DNA of 53,771 bases from Candidatus Alcyoniella australis (GTDB taxonomy: Bacteria > Lernaellota > Lernaellaia > JAVCCG01 > Alcyoniellaceae): assembly GCA_030765605.1 (NCBI GenBank), contig JAVCCG010000146.1:1-53771 (forward strand), given 5' to 3'. The position numbers and the translations under genes were made by a program. The notes under the pieces were generated by a model, which worked only from the letters and a program-made list of their open reading frames with translations, made no database searches and was not told the DNA's origin. This document shows, piece after piece, positions 1 through 8,753 of this stretch. Each line of letters begins with the position of its first letter. Positions within the stretch are counted from its first letter, which is position 1.

Positions 1-456
1 GCAACTTACAGACCTGCGAAAACTCAACCTATGCGATCAACTAAGCCCTATCGTACTTAGGCGGAATTACAGGGAAATCGCGGATTTTTTCGAAAGATTA
101 TCGCATGCGTGCGGTTTCAGGATTATCCTGATTAATCAGCAACTTACGCGGCAGAGGAAAGCAGTATATGAACATCGCATGGAGCCAAATCGCGATTACT
201 TTGCAATTTCAACGACTATACGCGCGCCGTAACCTATACGAAATCTGTGATTTGAAATCCCAATTCGCATGCAAGTCCTAAAGTATTTTACCAAGGACGG
301 AGGCTCAACTAGTTGCTTAGCAACGGTTATCAGCGTAAAAAACGGCAAAACCGACAGGTAAGGTATTACTTGACCTTTTGCGCTCTATCAGTCGATATTG
401 CAAGCTGTTTCCCGAGCAGCAGCGGCGAGAAGCCTGCATCGCGATCAAGGAATCAA
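1..456. other. gene-poor left edge, no gene recognised
   Basis: No convincing coding frame is seen. The stretch is visibly richer in A+T than the flanking genes, as expected of intergenic DNA. It holds a perfect 12-bp palindrome CTGATTAATCAG at 128-139, directly preceded by the imperfect AGGAT-T-ATCCT, and a 9-bp repeat GCAACTTAC at 1-9 and 140-148. No terminator with a T-run is visible below the subtilase stop at 457. Confidence 0.5.
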
Positions 457-2685
457 TCAGCCGCAGCACTCCGAGTCGTCGTCGTCGTCGCCCGAGACGT
501 CGTCGTCATCATCCTCGCCGCTCTGGCAGGCCGGGTCGTCGGCGTCGATCAGGTCGTTGCAGTCGTTGTCAATGCCGTCTTCGCACAGCTCCTCGTGGCC
601 CGGGTAGGCCTGGTCCGACTCGTCGTTGCAGTCGTCGCCGCCGCAGTACAGGGCCTCGTGGCCGTCGGCGTCGCCATCGCACGAGAGCACGCCGATACCC
701 GTGCCGGTCAGGCCGAAGTCCTGGGGCCCCTCGGGAATGCCCGAGCCGATGATCTGCACCATGTAATAGCCAGGGGTCGGGCCGGGAATCACGATCTGCT
801 CGATGTTGTCCAACACGTTGACGCCGCTGGTGGCAGGCGCGTCCGGGCTTCCCGGGTTGAGGGTCCAGGCATTGTAGACCGTGGCGCCGTCAGCGCCGAT
901 CACGGTCAGGTCCAGGTTGTTGACGTTCATCAACACAGCGCTGGGAGTGGCCGGAGCATCGTCCCAGGCCAGGGTGACTTTGAACTCGGGTTCGGCCGTG
1001 ATCTCGACAGGATAGCGCAGTACGTCGTCCTGCTCGATCGAGCCTTGAAGCACGGTCTGGTTGACAATTAAATCCACGGCGGGGACCGCCTGGATCTTGC
1101 CGTAGCCGTACTTGTAATCGGGCCCGGGGTTGCCCAGGTCCAGGGCGCTCTGCGCCAGGATCGCCTTGATTGTGGCCGGCAGCGGCTCCGGGGTCTCGGG
1201 GAAGTGGATCCTCCAGGCCTGGATCAGCAGCGAGCCCACGCCCACGGCCGTGGGGCAGGCCATGGAGGTGCCGCACATCTGGCTGTAGCCGTTGGGCGGA
1301 ACCGTGCTGGTCACGCCGCCGTCGCCACCGGTCTGGCAACCCGGCGCGCAGACATCGGGCCGCATCCGGCCGTCGTCAGTTGGGCCCCACGAGCTGAAGT
1401 CGGTCATGGTGTCGTCATCGGAGTTGATCGCGCCGATCACGATCGCGTTCTTGTTCGGCGCGGGCGGAGCCGAAGTGTAAAAGCTCGATCCGCATGAACC
1501 GCCGCGCTCGTTGCCCGCGGCCCAGAAGATCGGAATGCGTCGGCCCAGGGAGCCACGAACAATGGAATCGATCAGCGCGGCCGAGCTCTCGTAGTCGCCC
1601 TCCCAGGAACAGGGGTTGCCGTTCCAGGCCACGTTGGAGCCGATGGAGTTGTTGGACAGGTCGACCAGCCGGGTATTGATCGCCTGGTTGTAGTCGGCCT
1701 GGATATCGCCGGGGTTGTTGTAGAAGAAAGGATACGTGCCGTCGAAGGCCATTGAGTAGATGAACGTGGCCGGGGCCATGCCCGTGTACGTGGCGTTACC
1801 CGTGCCGTTGCCCGCGATGCTGCCCGCCACGTGGGTCGGATGGCTGTTCTGAGTTCCGCTCTGTCCCCATTCGACGTGACCGGCAAGGTCGGAGTGGCCG
1901 GTTGCAACCATGCCGCCGTCGAACACAAAGGCTGTGATGCCCGTGCCGTCGAACCCGTAGGGAGCGGCCCAGAGGGGCTCCACGCCAACGTCGGCGCGGT
2001 TGGAGTCGTTGAGATGGGTTAGGCCCGGCGCGACCTGGTCGACCCACAGCACCGCGTCGTCCGCGGCCAAAGAGTCGATCTCGTCCGCAGGCAGGGCCAC
2101 GCTGAGCATGTTGATCGCGTCCGCACCGTTGATCACCTCGCCGCCGTAGAGTTCGGCCACGTCCATCGCGCGCTCAAAGGGCACGTCAGCGCAGAACATC
2201 ACCGCCAGGTGCACGCGCTGCTGCTGATCAACGGCAAACCCGTCGAACTCGCGCTCGGCCACGCGCCCGGTGAGCTTGTACTCGGCGAGATATTCGCCCG
2301 CCCAACGCAGCTCGGAAAAACCGTTCGCCTCAAGCCGGATGTCGCGCGGCACAGAGGCAATCCAGGCGTGATCCGGCACGTAGTGCAACAGCTCGATGCC
2401 GCGTCGCTCCAGGTCCGCGCGCTGAGACAGCGAGGGGAACTCGCGCAGTTGCACCAGCAGATGCACACGGTCGGACTTGGTCGCGATCAGGCTGGGCGCG
2501 ATGTTGCTCACCAGCTCGGGGTCCAATCCCTGCGCGGGCAGGAAGCTTTGGGACTTGAACTGGATCGTGTAGGCCTCGGCCGATCCATAAATCGGGGACT
2601 GGTCCGCGGCGAGCGCGCCGAAGCTGAACAGGATTATCGCTGCGGCCAGCAGTGCGCCGGTCGACCTGGTCGTTGGTTTTCTCAT
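457..2685 (-). CDS. secreted subtilisin-like (S8) serine protease with MopE-like metal-binding motif and Asp-rich C-terminus
   Basis: Exported serine endopeptidase of 742 residues. The start at 2685 is chosen because AAGGAG lies 8 nt upstream and the protein then begins with MRKPTTRS and a hydrophobic signal ending near FGALAAD; an upstream in-frame start would bury this signal. Residues about 30-230 look like a propeptide or N-terminal domain. The S8 triad is visible: Asp256 (VFDGG), His285 (HPTHVAG), Ser474 (GTSMACP), with oxyanion Asn392 (AAGNERGG). A beta-sandwich-like region follows. Residues about 669-721 form a Cys/Asp-rich repeat of the type annotated as Cu-binding MopE (CGGDDCND, DNDCNDLID). 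The protein ends in two Asp runs and SECCG. This tail resembles the Asp tracts of three lipoproteins in this window, which suggests surface attachment or sorting (inference). The substrate is unknown. Confidence 0.92.
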   Translation of the reverse strand: MRKPTTRSTGALLAAAIILFSFGALAADQSPIYGSAEAYTIQFKSQSFLPAQGLDPELVSNIAPSLIATKSDRVHLLVQLREFPSLSQRADLERRGIELLHYVPDHAWIASVPRDIRLEANGFSELRWAGEYLAEYKLTGRVAEREFDGFAVDQQQRVHLAVMFCADVPFERAMDVAELYGGEVINGADAINMLSVALPADEIDSLAADDAVLWVDQVAPGLTHLNDSNRADVGVEPLWAAPYGFDGTGITAFVFDGGMVATGHSDLAGHVEWGQSGTQNSHPTHVAGSIAGNGTGNATYTGMAPATFIYSMAFDGTYPFFYNNPGDIQADYNQAINTRLVDLSNNSIGSNVAWNGNPCSWEGDYESSAALIDSIVRGSLGRRIPIFWAAGNERGGSCGSSFYTSAPPAPNKNAIVIGAINSDDDTMTDFSSWGPTDDGRMRPDVCAPGCQTGGDGGVTSTVPPNGYSQMCGTSMACPTAVGVGSLLIQAWRIHFPETPEPLPATIKAILAQSALDLGNPGPDYKYGYGKIQAVPAVDLIVNQTVLQGSIEQDDVLRYPVEITAEPEFKVTLAWDDAPATPSAVLMNVNNLDLTVIGADGATVYNAWTLNPGSPDAPATSGVNVLDNIEQIVIPGPTPGYYMVQIIGSGIPEGPQDFGLTGTGIGVLSCDGDADGHEALYCGGDDCNDESDQAYPGHEELCEDGIDNDCNDLIDADDPACQSGEDDDDDVSGDDDDDSECCG

Positions 2686-2728
2686 TGAGAGGCTCCTTAA
2701 AAGGGGCAAAGGGGCGTGTTCGGACCGG

Positions 2729-2757
2729 AGACTACTTGTTTTGCTAACGTCGTTCAA
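2729..2757 (-). promoter_or_regulatory. possible sigma70-type promoter of the subtilase gene
   Basis: On the minus strand TTGAAC is separated by 17 nt from TAGTCT. The -10 keeps only the three most conserved positions, so this is a weak match. The predicted start lies about 35 nt before the ATG at 2685, leaving room for the AAGGAG site. Confidence 0.4.
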
Positions 2758-2804
2758 GCATTGCTCTCTACGTCAGCCGCGTAGATTAATCCGTTGCATC
2801 GCCT

Positions 2805-2834
2805 TTGTCAGTTATCCCACCACTCGGGTATTAT
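2805..2834 (+). promoter_or_regulatory. promoter placing transcription start at the methyltransferase ATG (leaderless)
   Basis: TTGTCA (2805-2810), an 18-nt spacer and TATTAT (2829-2834). The ATG at 2842 begins 8 nt after the last -10 base, where transcription normally starts. No Shine-Dalgarno sequence is present, which fits a leaderless mRNA. Confidence 0.5.
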
Positions 2835-2841
2835 CATCAAC

Positions 2842-3444
2842 ATGCCGCAGACAAGACCGCTCTCTCCGCGCCTGTATTCCGGTTTGCGCCGGGTGGTCGA
2901 ACTCGGGTTCGGCCGCGACTTGCGGCTGCTCGAACCGCTGCTGCGCGGCTACGCGCATGTCGCTGACCTCGGTTGCGGCAGCGGGGAATTGACCCCGGCC
3001 ATTGCGAGCGGCAGCTACCTGGGGCTCGACTGGGACCTGGGACAGCTTGGATACGCGGCTGATAAATACGGCACTCAAGCAAAGAGATTTGCCTGCGCTG
3101 ATCTGACCCGGCTGCCCTTGGCCGATGCCGCCCTGCCCGCGCTGCTGTTCTCCAAGGCGGCGCATCACATGGATGACGACCAGGTGCAGGCGGTGCTGGC
3201 TGAGGCGTTGCGGATCGCGGTTGTCGGGGCAAAGCTGGTGATCGTGGACGTCTATCCCGCGGGCCACGGCCTGATGCACGACCTGCTGGTCAACCGCGAA
3301 CTAGGCGAGCATCATCGTCAACCCGGCGAGCTCGAGCGCCTGGCCATCGAGGTCGGCTGGACCGCCATCGAGCGGCATGAGCTGCGCAAGCCGACCCTGG
3401 CCTGCTACGTGCTGGTGATGCGCAAGCCCGAGGAGTTTGGATGA
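2842..3444 (+). CDS. class I SAM-dependent methyltransferase
   Basis: A 200-residue Rossmann-fold methyltransferase, probably cytoplasmic. Motif I is VADLGCGSGE near residue 50, an acidic ribose-binding position follows in YLGLDWD, and a motif-II-like ACADLTRLPLAD comes next. The second half (KAAHHMDDDQ, then LVIVDVYP) matches the UbiE/methyltransferase-11 type. The start at 2842 is preferred because a -10 element sits just upstream and the frame extending to 2794 lacks a ribosome site. The stop overlaps the start of the next gene by 4 nt (ATGA), so the two are translationally coupled. The acceptor substrate cannot be read from the sequence. Confidence 0.8.
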   Translation: MPQTRPLSPRLYSGLRRVVELGFGRDLRLLEPLLRGYAHVADLGCGSGELTPAIASGSYLGLDWDLGQLGYAADKYGTQAKRFACADLTRLPLADAALPALLFSKAAHHMDDDQVQAVLAEALRIAVVGAKLVIVDVYPAGHGLMHDLLVNRELGEHHRQPGELERLAIEVGWTAIERHELRKPTLACYVLVMRKPEEFG

Positions 3445-4001
3445 GCATGATCCAGCCCCGGCGGCAACGGACCTCGGCCCAAAGCCGCAAATTACGGATT
3501 ATCGGGATGATCGTGGTGGCCTGCCTGACCCCGCTGTGCTGCCTGGCCCTGTACGCAGGCCGCGTTGCCCAGGACGAGCAGCTGCGCACTTGGCAGCAGG
3601 CCAACCTACTGCTGGCTCAGGGACTGAGCGCAGGGGATTGCCGTGTAATCGCGCAGGCCGGGGAGGGCTATGACGAGGCACTCAGCGCGTTGCGGCTCTA
3701 CGGCAACCCCGTACCCCGCGCACGCGTGGTGTTTCGCGCCTCGTTGGCGCGCAGGCTGAGCCAAGTGTGCGGAAGCGACCTGGACCAGCGGCTGCAACAA
3801 GCGCAACAGACCGTGGATCTCAATCCGGGGAACGCCGAGCTGCTGTTGGAGCTGGCCGTAGTGCAGTTGGCCCGCGGCGAACTTATCGACGCTACGCTCA
3901 GCGCGCAACAGGCCCTGGCATTGGGTGATGATCAGCGCGCCGCGCACGAGCTGCTCGCGCTGCTGGACGAGCTACAGGCGTACCGCGATAGTTCCGATTA
4001 A
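3441..4001 (+). CDS. membrane-anchored TPR-like protein of unknown function
   Basis: 186 residues. A basic N-terminus (RRQRTSAQSRKLR) is followed by one transmembrane helix at about residues 20-40, giving an N-in topology. The rest is helical with TPR-like spacing, for example the segments around QQTVDLNPGNAELLLELAVVQLARG and ATLSAQQALALGDD. No enzyme motif is seen. It starts inside the stop of the methyltransferase gene (4-nt overlap). It ends convergently with the TldD-like gene, sharing 4 bp. A scaffold or interaction role is an inference from the TPR-like pattern only. Confidence 0.7.
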   Translation: MSMIQPRRQRTSAQSRKLRIIGMIVVACLTPLCCLALYAGRVAQDEQLRTWQQANLLLAQGLSAGDCRVIAQAGEGYDEALSALRLYGNPVPRARVVFRASLARRLSQVCGSDLDQRLQQAQQTVDLNPGNAELLLELAVVQLARGELIDATLSAQQALALGDDQRAAHELLALLDELQAYRDSSD

Positions 4002-5707
4002 TCGCCGGGCGGCGGCAGGATCGGCGGCCGCTGTGGTACGTCGGCGACTTTCTGCAACTCGAGCTCACTGACCAGGATCGCCGGAGCCACGGCGCTGACC
4101 GGCACGTATCCGCTCTCCGCACCGCAGAAGCCGTTGAACACACCGTCGCGCGAGCCGGTGGCCACGATCTTGTTGATCGAGGTCAGGGGCGTGCCCACGA
4201 TCTCCGCACCGCGCACCAGAGTCTCCTCGCCGGTTTGGGCATCGACCTTGTAGATCTGCAGCGGCCGGTGGCTGAACGCCTGGTAGTTCCAGGTGCTGGT
4301 CGAGGTGTGGCCGCCCACCGAGCCGCGGATGATCAGGCCGTAGGGCTTGCCCGCCTCGCGGGTCAGCTCCATCAGCCGCTGCTTGAGCTGCTCGTCGCTC
4401 AGCCGATTGTCGCTGAGCACGATGGTGTTGGCCATCCGCGCCATCGGGTCCTCATAGGATGCGGAGCGTCCGTGGCCGTTGGATTTGTCAAAGCCCTCCA
4501 CCGGCGCGCGCGACAGCAGGTAGTTCCTGAGCACGCCGTGGTCGATCAGCTCCACTCGCCACGCCTTAACGCCCTCGTCGTCGTAAAGGTAGTGGCCGTT
4601 GAGCTGCGTCCCATCGAAGCTCGCCAGGGTCGGATCGTCGATCACGCTGAGAAACGTTGGGATCACCTGCTCGCCGACTTTATTGGCGAAGGTCTGGCCC
4701 TCGTCCTCGTTGCGCTGGCGCTCGCCCTCAAGTCGATGGCCCACCGCCTCGTGGAAGAAGACCCCCGCGACCTCGGGGCCGAGGATCGCCGGGCCGGTGT
4801 AGGGATCGATCACCTCGGCTTGGCTCAGCGCTTTAAGGTCGTCCACTAACTGCGTCAGCTTGGTGTGCAGTGCGCGTTGATCGATAAACGTCGCCGGATC
4901 GCGGCCGTACTCGGAGAGCGTGCCGAGCAGCAGCATGCCGTCGTCCGCGCGCAGCGAGGCCCTGCCGCTGACGCTGAGCAGCACGCTCTCGGTGATCAGC
5001 CGGCCGCCCTCGGAGTTGACGTAGATCCGCGTCTGACGTCGGGCGTGGAACATCAGGTCAAAATCGATCAGCCCCGGCACCGAGGCCAGGTAGGCCGACT
5101 CCTGGGCAAGTATCTTCTCCCACGGCTGGCGCAGCCCCTGTAGATCGATCTTGGGCACCGGATCGACGTGGCGCGCCGGCTGCTCGCGGGTGAAGTCGTC
5201 CACCTGCACCTTGGGGTCGATCTCGAAGATTTGCCGCGACTTTTTCTGTTGGTAGGCGCTCAGCGCGCCTTTGTAGCGCAGGTCCGTGACGCGCCACAAC
5301 ATACGCCGCAGGGCCTTGCCGTCGTCGATGGGCGCGTCGAGGTAGTCCAGGTACGTCTCGTAATCCATCTCCGGGCCCATCGAGAACTCGAATCCGCCCT
5401 TGCCCGAGTTATCGAAGGAGTAGTCGCCCACGCGCACCTCAACGTAGCCCCTGCGGTTGCGTCCGCCGTGGGAGCCCAGCAGTGCGCCGTAGGCCGCCTC
5501 AACGGCCACACTCTGCACGTCGCGTAGCAGGTAGCTGATGAAGTACGGCCCGTCGAACCCGGGCAGCTCAATGCGTTCCATCGAACGCTCGAGTTCAGCC
5601 TGCATCGCTTCGAGAGTGAGGACTCGCGGATCGTCCGCAGCAAGGGCCGCGGTCGCGGCGAGCAGCACCAACAGGATCGACAATATGCTGCGGCAGAAAC
5701 GCTTCAT
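3998..5707 (-). CDS. exported TldD/PmbA-family metalloprotease
   Basis: 569 residues. The start at 5707 has GGAG 7 nt upstream and yields the signal peptide MKRFCRS...ATAALAADD; an alternative start 24 nt upstream would add a non-signal extension. The TldD zinc motif is present as FFHEAVGHRLEGE (HEAVGH at about 319-324), followed by the usual TldD region of about 200 residues. Classical TldD of E. coli is cytoplasmic and works with PmbA (TldE). Here there is a signal peptide and no PmbA gene in the window, so this is a lone exported homologue. It lies downstream of the M20 peptidase and DUF3467 genes on the same strand, 57 nt after the latter. Confidence 0.88.
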   Translation of the reverse strand: MKRFCRSILSILLVLLAATAALAADDPRVLTLEAMQAELERSMERIELPGFDGPYFISYLLRDVQSVAVEAAYGALLGSHGGRNRRGYVEVRVGDYSFDNSGKGGFEFSMGPEMDYETYLDYLDAPIDDGKALRRMLWRVTDLRYKGALSAYQQKKSRQIFEIDPKVQVDDFTREQPARHVDPVPKIDLQGLRQPWEKILAQESAYLASVPGLIDFDLMFHARRQTRIYVNSEGGRLITESVLLSVSGRASLRADDGMLLLGTLSEYGRDPATFIDQRALHTKLTQLVDDLKALSQAEVIDPYTGPAILGPEVAGVFFHEAVGHRLEGERQRNEDEGQTFANKVGEQVIPTFLSVIDDPTLASFDGTQLNGHYLYDDEGVKAWRVELIDHGVLRNYLLSRAPVEGFDKSNGHGRSASYEDPMARMANTIVLSDNRLSDEQLKQRLMELTREAGKPYGLIIRGSVGGHTSTSTWNYQAFSHRPLQIYKVDAQTGEETLVRGAEIVGTPLTSINKIVATGSRDGVFNGFCGAESGYVPVSAVAPAILVSELELQKVADVPQRPPILPPPGD

Positions 5708-5764
5708 CTGTTCTCCGTGGATGTAGGCCATAAGACTATCGACCGGTCTGCCGCAAAAAAGTTC

Positions 5765-6091
5765 CTAGTTGACGATCTCCACGTCACCTTGATCCGGGGT
5801 CTTGATCGACAGCGGGCCGAAGCGCGCCTCATAACGCCGCAGGTGCTCGCCGAGGATAGTGTGCAGGCGCTTGGCGTTAAGCGGGTTGAGGATGATCCGG
5901 CTGATCACCTTGGCCACCGGCCGCTCAGGCTGTAGGAAAAGGAAGTCGACCACGAATTCGGCCTCGGAGTGCTTGAGCACGGCCATGTTCGAGTAGTGTC
6001 CCGCGGCTGTCTGGTCGTCGATCTTGACGTTGATCTTGACCGCCTTCTTTTTTTTATCGCCCATCGGCTGATCCAATTTATCCTCCGTCAT
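5765..6091 (-). CDS. DUF3467 family protein
   Basis: A small protein of 108 residues. After a Lys-rich stretch (GDKKKKAVKINVKID) comes the DUF3467 core: HYSNMAVLKHSEAEFVVDF, FLQPERPVAKVISRIILNP and a C-terminal helix ending in RYEARFGPL. The family function is not established. The start at 6091 is chosen because it forms TAATG with the stop of the M20 peptidase gene (1-nt overlap, translational coupling). An internal Met at 6064 has GGAGG 17 nt away, which is too far. Tight coupling to a peptidase gene suggests co-expression but does not define a function. Confidence 0.8.
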   Translation of the reverse strand: MTEDKLDQPMGDKKKKAVKINVKIDDQTAAGHYSNMAVLKHSEAEFVVDFLFLQPERPVAKVISRIILNPLNAKRLHTILGEHLRRYEARFGPLSIKTPDQGDVEIVN

Positions 6092-7440
6092 TACGTTGCC
6101 AGCTCCCATACCAGCTCGACAAAGGCGCGCAGGCCGAAGCGGAACCCCTCGAGTGGAATCCGTTCGTCGTGGCCGTGGAAGCGTTTGGTGAATTTCTCGT
6201 CCGCGGGCAGTCGGATCGGGCCGTAGCCGAAGCAGCGGGCGCCCAGCGTCGAGAACCAGTTGGAATCGGTGAACCCGGAGACCAGGAACGGCACCACGTG
6301 CCCCTCGGGATCGTGGCGGCGGTTGACCTCGCTGATCTTATGAAACACCGGGTCGTCGTGGGGCGTCTCGTAGGCCGGGACCTCGCGGATCACCTCGATC
6401 TCGATTTCGGGGCCGATCAGCTGCTGCACCTCGCGCACTAGGTCGGCCGGGAGCTGTCCGGGCAGCAGTCGGCCGTCGCACTCGGCCTGGGCCACGGTGG
6501 GCATCACGTTGATCTTCTCGCCGGCGCGCAGGACCGTGGCGTTGACCGTGTTGTGCAGCTGGGCGGTGAAGCTCGGGCGCACCTCCTCGGGCAGCGCGCG
6601 GTCGATGATCAAGTCCGCGGTCTGCGACAACAGCAGCCCTTTGAGCAGCGTGCCCACGGCCGGGCCCTGGAGCTGCGCCACTTGGCTGACGAAGTCGCGC
6701 ATGGTGTCGGTCAGGCGGTAGGGCAGCAGCCGCGATCCCAGTCGCTCCAGTGCGTGGTTGAGTCGGATCACTGCGCTGTCGCGGCGCGGGAAGCTGCCGT
6801 GTCCCGGCTCGCCGCGCGCTGTGAGCCGCAGCCAGGCCACGCCCTTGGCCGCAGTCATCACCGGATAGAGCCGCACCCCGCGAAAGTCCATGCTGAACCC
6901 GCCGACTTCGCCCAGGGCGATCTGGGCGCGCACCTTGTCCGGGTGGTTTTCGACCAGCCAGCGACTGCCCAGCTCACAACCCTCTTCCTCGTCGGCCACC
7001 GCGGCAAGGATCACGTCGCGCCGCAGTTGCGCCTTGTGGCGCTTGAGCAGCCGCACGGCCATCAGCTGGTAGGCCACGATGTTCTTCATGTCCACCGTGC
7101 CGCGGCCGTAGAGGTAGGTGCCGTCGTCCTCGGCGGCGAACGGTGGATGGCTCCAGTGCTCGGGCTCGGCCAGCACCACATCGGTGTGGCCGTTGAGCAG
7201 CAGCGGACCATCGGACTCGCCCTTGGAGCCAAGCCGCGCCAGCAGGTTGCCGCGGCCGCTGCGGGGCTCGATGATCTCGGAATCGATCTTGTCGGCCTTG
7301 AGTTGCTCGGCAATGTACTGGGCCGCGACGGTCTCGCGGCCGGGAGGATTGGTGGTGTCGATCCTGATCAGATCGCGCAGCAGGGCCAACCCTTCCTGGT
7401 AAATCTCGTCCCATTGTTTGTCGCTAAGTTCGAGCCTCAT
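6091..7440 (-). CDS. M20-family zinc peptidase/deacylase (ArgE/DapE/ACY1 type)
   Basis: 449 residues, a normal length for the family. The metal ligands and catalytic residues are visible: His85 and Asp87 (LLNGHTDVV), bridging Asp117 (GRGTVDMKN), and catalytic/metal Glu151-Glu152 (ADEEEG). The middle dimerisation domain and a C-terminal metal-binding His region (GFTDSNWF onward) follow. Members cleave amide bonds of N-acyl amino acids or small peptides; the exact substrate is not evident. GGAGG lies 6 nt before the ATG. A promoter with a 12-bp palindrome sits just upstream. The stop is coupled to the DUF3467 gene. Confidence 0.88.
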   Translation of the reverse strand: MRLELSDKQWDEIYQEGLALLRDLIRIDTTNPPGRETVAAQYIAEQLKADKIDSEIIEPRSGRGNLLARLGSKGESDGPLLLNGHTDVVLAEPEHWSHPPFAAEDDGTYLYGRGTVDMKNIVAYQLMAVRLLKRHKAQLRRDVILAAVADEEEGCELGSRWLVENHPDKVRAQIALGEVGGFSMDFRGVRLYPVMTAAKGVAWLRLTARGEPGHGSFPRRDSAVIRLNHALERLGSRLLPYRLTDTMRDFVSQVAQLQGPAVGTLLKGLLLSQTADLIIDRALPEEVRPSFTAQLHNTVNATVLRAGEKINVMPTVAQAECDGRLLPGQLPADLVREVQQLIGPEIEIEVIREVPAYETPHDDPVFHKISEVNRRHDPEGHVVPFLVSGFTDSNWFSTLGARCFGYGPIRLPADEKFTKRFHGHDERIPLEGFRFGLRAFVELVWELAT

Positions 7441-7469
7441 GCTTATCCTCCGACGCTTGTCTGCGATAT

Positions 7470-7498
7470 ACGATAGGCCAAGCTTGGCAGTGTAGCAA
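7470..7498 (-). promoter_or_regulatory. promoter with palindromic operator for the M20/DUF3467 genes
   Basis: On the minus strand TTGCTA, a 17-nt spacer and TATCGT. The spacer contains a perfect 12-bp palindrome GCCAAGCTTGGC (7477-7488), a position where a bound repressor would block RNA polymerase. The regulator is not identified. Confidence 0.5.
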
Positions 7499-7513
7499 TC
7501 GATCGACCAGCTC

Positions 7514-8599
7514 TCAGTCGTCGATGCCCAGCTCGCGCACCTGCTGCGGATCGAGGCGCCCCAAGGCCAGAGCGACCCGCAACAGCCTACGGTTGATGCG
7601 GTCCGTGGCCCGATCGGCCATCCGGCCGTTGATCATCGTCGCTCCGCGGCCGGATTGGTTGGCTCGGCGGTATTCCAGCGCCTCGTGCAGCGCACGTTCG
7701 ATGGCGGCCTGGTCCGGCGCGAACGCCTCGAGCACCACGTCGACCTGGGCCGGGATGCCGGTCCACTTGCCGCTGAAGCCCAACCCGCGGGCCAGCTCGC
7801 AGTCGCGCCGCAGCTGTTCCAGGGCCTGTGTTCGCTGCTGCTCGGTCTTGTCGCTGGTAGGGTAGTCCAGCGTCATCTCGGCAATCGCCGGCACCCCGAT
7901 TCCGGCCGCGGCCTCGACGATCCGCACCCGGGCCGCGTTGACCAGCGGATGGTCGGGTCGGTATTCCTCGGCGGGCATTCCCAGGTCGGCCCAATAATCG
8001 AAAGCGCCGAAGATCAGGCCCCGCAATCGACGGCCGACATCGGCAATCTCGTGGGCACGCTGGCAGGCCTGGACCGATTCGATCAGCACCTCGACCTTAA
8101 TCCGCCCCGGCTCAAGGCCGTGAGTTTGTTCAAGCTCGTCCAGGCATTGCTCGAGGCTGCGCAGCTCGTCCGGGCCCTCGATCTTGGGGTAAACCAGGCC
8201 CTCGAGGTTGCGGCCCGCCGCGGCCACAACGATCGCCAGATCCTCGAACCCCGGGTCCAGGCGCATACCGCGCGGCCGAAAGAAGCGCAGCCGCGGACCC
8301 CAGTCCAACTCGTTGAGTGCGCGAATCACGTTGCTCCGCCCCTGGGCCAAGGCCCGATGATCGCCCTCGGGGATCGAGTCCTCGAGGTCGAGCATCACCA
8401 GGTTGGCGCGGCTGCGCTGCACCGCGCCTTCAACGTACTTCCAGACCGTGGCCGGACAGGTCAGGTGGGCGGTCTGCGCCATGTAGCGCGGCTCGAGCTC
8501 GATGCGGCGTGCGTCATCGGTTGCGAGCAGCAACGCGTTGCGCTCCGCAGCGCGCTGTGTGATTCGGCCATCGAACTGAAACTTCGTTTGATCGTCCAT
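7514..8599 (-). CDS. HpcH/HpaI aldolase / citrate lyase beta (CitE)-like protein
   Basis: 361 residues, a TIM-barrel lyase of the CitE/malyl-CoA lyase group. Family motifs: VMLDLEDSIPEGDH (about 68-81, with the Mg-binding acidic pair), an Arg-rich segment FFRPRGMRLDPG, VEVLIESVQAC, and GLIFGAFDYWADLGM. These enzymes cleave or form C-C bonds in CoA thioesters or related 2-hydroxy acids using divalent metal. The start at 8599 is preferred (AAGGGGGG upstream); the frame is open 24 nt further. The C-terminal 45 residues (INGRMADRATDRINRRLL) are an uncommon basic extension. The gene stands alone between the M20 promoter and the small membrane gene, so the substrate remains open. Confidence 0.8.
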   Translation of the reverse strand: MDDQTKFQFDGRITQRAAERNALLLATDDARRIELEPRYMAQTAHLTCPATVWKYVEGAVQRSRANLVMLDLEDSIPEGDHRALAQGRSNVIRALNELDWGPRLRFFRPRGMRLDPGFEDLAIVVAAAGRNLEGLVYPKIEGPDELRSLEQCLDELEQTHGLEPGRIKVEVLIESVQACQRAHEIADVGRRLRGLIFGAFDYWADLGMPAEEYRPDHPLVNAARVRIVEAAAGIGVPAIAEMTLDYPTSDKTEQQRTQALEQLRRDCELARGLGFSGKWTGIPAQVDVVLEAFAPDQAAIERALHEALEYRRANQSGRGATMINGRMADRATDRINRRLLRVALALGRLDPQQVRELGIDD

Positions 8600-8753
8600 G
8601 GTCGCCCCCCTTGCCGTCCGCATGATGTTAACCTATCAGTGGCCGTCGTAAGACGCCATTGGGTCAAATGCCCGACATCTTTCAACGACCGCTTGACCGA
8701 TAATTGGTCGGCGATTGGGTGTCTCGCTCGATTGCGAACGATAAAGGATCAGC

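Noticed and set aside
313-1071. 252-codon plus-strand frame over the subtilase end
   Set aside because: Val/Arg/Ala-rich shadow of the subtilase and its Asp tract; starts from TTG and has no domain.
6553-7476. 307-codon plus-strand frame opposite the M20 peptidase
   Set aside because: Composition is His/Gln/Leu-rich shadow type, with no recognised domain; the opposite frame has every M20 metal ligand.
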